Below, in pieces: positions 39,205-42,652 of a stretch of DNA of 42,652 bases. The translations under genes and the position numbers were made by a program. The stretch spans positions 95,490-138,141 of the forward strand of contig NZ_NPKH01000004.1 of NCBI RefSeq assembly GCF_002284535.1, written 5' to 3'. How positions within the stretch are numbered: the first letter of the stretch is position 1; each line of letters opens with the position of its first letter. The notes beneath the pieces are model-generated. The model was not told the origin of the DNA. It worked only from the letters and a program-made list of their open reading frames with translations, and did no database searches. This DNA comes from Mesorhizobium wenxiniae. GTDB taxonomy: Bacteria > Pseudomonadota > Alphaproteobacteria > Rhizobiales > Rhizobiaceae.

Positions 39205-40719
39205 TCAGGCTTTCTGCGCGTGCTCCAGCGCGAACTCTTCTTCCGGCGACAGGATCAGCTTGTGACGGCCGACCAGCCCGAAATAGACGATCGCGATGGC
39301 GAACCACAGCGCCACCCACACCACGCCCTTGGTGAAGTTCGCGTCCTGAATCTGGTAGAGCAGGGTGACCACGCCGATGACGATCGTCAGCACGGCGCCC
39401 GGGACGCCGAGCGGGCTGCGATAAGGACGATCCATGTTCGGCTGGTTCTGACGCAGCATGATGAAGGACACCGCCTGCAGGATGTAGGAGAACATCGCCC
39501 CGAACACCGCCATGTTCAGCAACACCGAGCCGATGAGCGAACCGGCCGTATCGCCGCCGAGCGCGAACCACATGATCAGCATGATGCCGAAGCCGACGAT
39601 GGCGCCCGCAAACATCGCCACATAGGGAGTCTTGTAGGATTTGTGGGTCACCGACAGCGCCGACGGGAAATAGCCCGCGCGGCTCAGCGAATAGACCTGG
39701 CGGCCCATGGCGAAAATGATGGTGTGGAAGCTTGCGATCAACCCAATCAGCGCGATGAGGCCAAGCAGCACTGCGCCCGAGTCGCCATAAATAGCCCGGA
39801 ACCCGTCAAGCAAAGGCTCGCCGGAAGTGGCGAGTTTGAAGGAACCGACTCCGACGACCGACGGGTTGAGCAGCACGATCATGAAGGCCGAGACGATCAG
39901 CGTCAGCATGCCGGCGATAATCCCGCGCGGCATATCGCGCTTGGGGTCGACCGATTCTTCGGCCGCCAGCGGAAGCTGCTCGATCGCCAGGAACAACCAC
40001 ACCGCGAAGGGCAGCGTCGCCAGCACGCCCGAGAAGCCGAACGGGAACATCGAGCCATTGCCTTCGGAAAGCTCCATCGCCGCTCCGTCCGGGCCGACAC
40101 CGATGTTCAGCGCCCAGCGCGAAAAGTCCATGCTCGGAATGGCGCTGATCCAGAATACGATCAGCACGGCGAGCGACAGCAGCGTCACGACCAGGGTGAC
40201 GCGGAAGGACAGCGCGACGCCGAAAATATTCAGCGCCAGGAACACGGCATAGGTCACCAGCCACCAAAGTGGTGGCCAGACGCTGGAGTCGGGAAAGGCG
40301 ACCGACCAGATGCCTCCCATGTAGGAGCCAATGAAGAAGGCGATGACGGCGGGCGTCACAACATACTCGACGTTTTCGCAAAGTCCGGTGATGAAGCCGC
40401 CCCATGGCCCCATCGCCGTCCGGGCGAAGGAGTATGCAGCGCCGGTGTGCGGCAAAGCCGGGCTCATCTCGGCGATCGAGAAGACGAGGCCGATATACAT
40501 GATGGCGATGATGATGCCGGCCACCAGCATACCGCCCCAGCCGCCCGTCCCGAATCCGAAATTCCAGCCCGAAAAATGTCCCGATATGACGGCACCGACG
40601 CCGAGCGCCCAGAGATGCCAGACATTGGCGTGACGCACCAGTTGCCGGTCCTCGAAATAAGATTTGTCGCGCTTCGCGTATGCGACGCTGCCGACTTGCT
40701 TCGTATTACCGCCTGCCAT
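39205..40719 (-). CDS. Amino acid/amine permease, ethanolamine permease-like (APC family)
   Basis: A 504-residue inner-membrane transporter with about twelve spans. ISGHFSGWNFGFGTGGWGGM, FSIAEMSPALPHTGAAYSFA, GPWGGFITGLCENVEYV and LPLAAEESVDPKRDMPRG follow what I recall of the ethanolamine permease branch of the APC superfamily. It has a cytosolic N-terminus of about 30 residues and ends in a charged tail. It lies between a hydrolase and the GS-like ligase in one operon, which supports an amine or amino alcohol as substrate. The assignment is by motif memory. Confidence 0.85.
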   Translation of the reverse strand: MAGGNTKQVGSVAYAKRDKSYFEDRQLVRHANVWHLWALGVGAVISGHFSGWNFGFGTGGWGGMLVAGIIIAIMYIGLVFSIAEMSPALPHTGAAYSFARTAMGPWGGFITGLCENVEYVVTPAVIAFFIGSYMGGIWSVAFPDSSVWPPLWWLVTYAVFLALNIFGVALSFRVTLVVTLLSLAVLIVFWISAIPSMDFSRWALNIGVGPDGAAMELSEGNGSMFPFGFSGVLATLPFAVWLFLAIEQLPLAAEESVDPKRDMPRGIIAGMLTLIVSAFMIVLLNPSVVGVGSFKLATSGEPLLDGFRAIYGDSGAVLLGLIALIGLIASFHTIIFAMGRQVYSLSRAGYFPSALSVTHKSYKTPYVAMFAGAIVGFGIMLIMWFALGGDTAGSLIGSVLLNMAVFGAMFSYILQAVSFIMLRQNQPNMDRPYRSPLGVPGAVLTIVIGVVTLLYQIQDANFTKGVVWVALWFAIAIVYFGLVGRHKLILSPEEEFALEHAQKA

Positions 40720-40740
40720 TTGAAAGTCCCCTTCTTCTTG

Positions 40741-41559
40741 TCAGTTGACCGGTTCCACCGGATGGCCGAGCCCGCGCCGGCCAGATCCCTGGGATCCGGA
40801 TGACGGCTCGAGATCGGACAAAATCCCCGTGAGCAGATCCGCCCATTTTCGCTGCCCGGCTTCGTCGGATATTTCGTCGTTGCGGATTTCGATCATCGCG
40901 CAGGGTAGCCCCCGCGGACGCGCGTGCCGTTCCAGCGTGAAATAGACGCGGTCGGCCGGCGAATAGGGTTCGTTGATGCCGACCGTGACACCGGCGAGCT
41001 GCAGCGCGGCGACAAGCGGCGCTGCCAGCCGGCGATCCTCGTCATGGATGATGCCGATGTGCCAGGGCCGGCTCATACCTTTGTAGACCGGGGTGAAGGA
41101 ATGGATTGAAACCAGCCGCGTCTCGAACCCGCGCGCCAGCCTTTTGTCGATGATACTCGCGACCGCATCATGGAAGGGTTGCCAGGACAGAGCGATGCGC
41201 GCGGCGCGCTGCTTTTCCGACAGGCCGGTATTGCCCGGAATGGCCGTGGTCTCGCTGACCGGCGGCACCAGGTCGGGCGCGTCCAGTGGCCGGTTGCAGT
41301 CGATGACAAGGCGCGAAATGCGGGTCTCGACCAGCGTGGCGTCAAGCGCCTCGGCCATGCGGCGGGCGACCGGGAGCGCGCCGGGGTCCCAGGCGATGTG
41401 GCGGGAAAGCTCTCCGGCAGCAAGGCCGAGCGTTCCGAATTCCGGCGGCAGGAAGTTGGAGGCGTGATCGCAGGTCAGCAAGAAAGGGTTCGATCCGCCA
41501 GGGTTGGTCACCCTCACGGTTTCAGGCGATGCAAGGCTGGCGGGCCGTGCTGTCTCCAT
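40741..41559 (-). CDS. N-formylglutamate amidohydrolase family hydrolase (COG3931-like)
   Basis: A 272-residue zinc hydrolase of the FGase superfamily, distant from the one at 8226. CDHASNFLPPEFG, HIAWDPGA, RLVIDCNRPLD, VSIHSFTPVYKG and CAMIEIRNDEI contain the candidate metal ligands. FGases cleave an amide of glutamate, so a gamma-glutamyl amide is a reasonable substrate here. It is the first gene of the operon, 21 bp before the permease, and diverges from the RpiR regulator. The last 25 residues are low-complexity. Confidence 0.85.
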   Translation of the reverse strand: METARPASLASPETVRVTNPGGSNPFLLTCDHASNFLPPEFGTLGLAAGELSRHIAWDPGALPVARRMAEALDATLVETRISRLVIDCNRPLDAPDLVPPVSETTAIPGNTGLSEKQRAARIALSWQPFHDAVASIIDKRLARGFETRLVSIHSFTPVYKGMSRPWHIGIIHDEDRRLAAPLVAALQLAGVTVGINEPYSPADRVYFTLERHARPRGLPCAMIEIRNDEISDEAGQRKWADLLTGILSDLEPSSGSQGSGRRGLGHPVEPVN

Positions 41560-41587
41560 TGTTTTCAGTCCCCGGGGAGCGCTGTAT

Positions 41588-41598
41588 CGTATATTACG
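41588..41598. promoter_or_regulatory. Palindrome CGTATATTACG in the divergent hydrolase / rpiR intergenic region
   Basis: CGTA-TAT-TACG lies in the most AT-rich part of the 149-bp intergenic region, where the -10 boxes of one or both divergent promoters are expected. A directly repeated ATACG is seen on the minus strand. It is a candidate operator for the adjacent RpiR regulator. Nothing else in the gap is clear. Confidence 0.4.
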
Positions 41599-41708
41599 TA
41601 TTTTGTCTCATTGCGTCCCTGTGGATGATTTCATACAGTTTATCCGGCTTTGTCAAACGCGATTTCGGGTCAAATGCGATTTCGGCAAAACGGCCAGGGT
41701 GGCAAAAG

Positions 41709-42536
41709 ATGATTTCGAGCATTGCCGAACTGATCTCGGACCGCATCGGCACCATGCCGGCGGGCGAGCGCCGCGCGGCGCAAACGCTGATCGCCAATTA
41801 CCCGCTGATCGGCCTGAAGACGGTCGCCGAGTTCTCAGCTGCCGCCGGCGTTTCCTCGCCGACCATCCTGCGTTTCGTCGCCCGGCTCGGCTTGCAGAAC
41901 TACCCGGAATTTCAGTCGGCGCTGCAGGACGAGCTGGCGGCGCAACTGCAGTCGCCGGCGTCACGGACGCTCAACCCGTCATCGCCGAACGGCGGCGCAG
42001 TGTCGCCGATGCTGGAGGCGACGCTCGATAACATGCGCGAGACGTTCAGGCACCTGTCCGACAAACAGCTTGCCGACATCGTCGCAAAGCTTGCCGACCG
42101 GCGCGGCAAGACCTTCCTGATCGGTGGCCGCTTCACCGATCCACTGGCGCGCTACATGGCCGCCCACCTCGCCATCATCCAGCCCAATGTCTTTCACCTC
42201 GCCGGACAGGAAAGCGTCTGGCGCGACCGGCTGATCGACATGGGAAAGCGGGACGTGCTGGTGATCTTCGACATCAGGCGCTACCAGGACAGCTTGGTCC
42301 GTTTCGCCGAGACGGCGCATCAGCGCGGCGTGCAGATCGTGCTGTTCACCGACCAGTGGCTGTCGCCGATCGCTCGCTTCGCCCGCCATGTCATCGCCGG
42401 GCGCACCGCCGTGCCCTCGGCCTGGGACTCTTCGGCGGCCCTTTTCGTCGTTGCCGAAACGCTGATCGGTGCCGTCACCCGGCAGCTCGAGGCCGACGGC
42501 GCCAAACGAATCCGCGAGCTGGAAAGCCTGCGGTAG
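41709..42536 (+). CDS. MurR/RpiR-family transcriptional regulator
   Basis: A 275-residue regulator with an N-terminal winged helix (TVAEFSAAAGVSSPTILRFV at about residues 38-57) and a C-terminal SIS domain (KTFLIGGRFTDPLARYMAAH, VLVIFDIRRYQDSLVRFAE, IVLFTDQWLSPIA). SIS domains usually sense phosphosugars. In this position, divergent from the hydrolase-permease-ligase operon, it is the obvious local regulator, probably with a small-molecule effector from that pathway. The ATG at 41709 gives the family's usual N-terminus. The frame is open 60 codons upstream without family match. Confidence 0.9.
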   Translation: MISSIAELISDRIGTMPAGERRAAQTLIANYPLIGLKTVAEFSAAAGVSSPTILRFVARLGLQNYPEFQSALQDELAAQLQSPASRTLNPSSPNGGAVSPMLEATLDNMRETFRHLSDKQLADIVAKLADRRGKTFLIGGRFTDPLARYMAAHLAIIQPNVFHLAGQESVWRDRLIDMGKRDVLVIFDIRRYQDSLVRFAETAHQRGVQIVLFTDQWLSPIARFARHVIAGRTAVPSAWDSSAALFVVAETLIGAVTRQLEADGAKRIRELESLR

Positions 42537-42590
42537 CGGGCGCCGTCGATGCCGTAGATGCCAAACTCAACCGCGGCAGGCCGCAAACGC

Positions 42591-42621
42591 AAAAACGGCC
42601 CGCACTGAGGCGGGCCGTTTT
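42591..42621. terminator. Bidirectional intrinsic terminator
   Basis: A 12-bp stem (AAAACGGCCCGC with GCGGGCCGTTTT) around a 6-nt loop. On the minus strand it ends in five T, 8 bases after the tRNA CCA. On the plus strand it ends in four T, 54 bases after the rpiR stop. It can serve both convergent genes. Confidence 0.88.
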
Positions 42622-42628
42622 GGGTATT

Positions 42629-42652
42629 TGGTTGCGGGGACAGGATTTGAAC
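42629..42652 (-). tRNA. Initiator tRNA-fMet, 3' end only
   Basis: The minus strand from the window edge reads GTTCAAATC (T-loop), CCTGT (T-stem), CCCCGCA (3' acceptor strand), A and an encoded CCA ending at 42629. CCCCGCA-ACCA is the 3' end of bacterial initiator tRNA, whose partner strand CGCGGGG leaves the diagnostic 1-72 mismatch. The 5' two thirds lie beyond the window, so the anticodon is not seen. Confidence 0.8.

Noticed and set aside
38956..40803. 615-codon open frame on the plus strand
   Set aside because: It lies opposite the permease and the ligase, and its translation is rich in Asp, Arg, His and Gln as typical shadow frames are.

Overview
The window reads as a chromosomal segment of a high-GC alphaproteobacterium of the order Rhizobiales, most like Mesorhizobium. 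The evidence is a ROSE-controlled small heat shock gene, a CpdR response regulator beside tRNA-Val, an MmgR-type small RNA, a 1,5-anhydrofructose-reductase-like protein close to the one I remember from Sinorhizobium morelense, rhizobial intergenic palindromes and many ABC uptake systems. The assignment rests on recalled families, not on a search. There is no phage, insertion sequence or CRISPR array.

Left part (1-12363), mostly housekeeping: the 5' two thirds of gltB (minus, running off the edge), threonine aldolase, an Hsp20 gene with sigma-32 promoter and ROSE thermometer, an alpha/beta hydrolase, a frameshifted DUF1579-like gene, a histidinol-phosphatase-like gene, an MmgR-like small RNA gene, an N-formylglutamate amidohydrolase, cpdR, tRNA-Val(GAC) and GDP-fucose synthase.

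Centre (11209-27254): a roughly 16-kb catabolic locus. A LacI regulator and a DUF993 aldolase-like gene diverge from an intergenic region holding two near-identical GAACGTTC operators, each placed on a promoter with 17-bp spacing. Behind lacI come, in tight or overlapping order, an AFR-like oxidoreductase, a CoA-transferase, an enoyl-CoA hydratase, an aldehyde dehydrogenase, a four-gene sugar ABC importer, a GMC oxidoreductase, an SDR, a second GMC oxidoreductase and a Dabb protein damaged at its start. The set suggests import, oxidation and CoA-linked breakdown of an unusual sugar or anhydro-sugar. The substrate is not known.

Next (27285-34829, all minus): a DMT exporter overlapping an endo/exonuclease/phosphatase-family gene, a Na+/H+ antiporter, a 7-bp tandem repeat, and a polyamine/opine/phosphonate-type ABC importer.

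Right part (35074-42536): a minus-strand operon of N-formylglutamate-amidohydrolase-like hydrolase, ethanolamine-permease-like transporter, glutamine-synthetase-like ligase, aldehyde dehydrogenase and iron-type alcohol dehydrogenase, with a divergent RpiR regulator. Together these would make a complete gamma-glutamylation route for ethanolamine or a related amino alcohol: uptake, glutamylation, two oxidations and hydrolysis. This is the most interesting system in the window. The right edge holds a terminator and the 3' end of an initiator tRNA on the minus strand.
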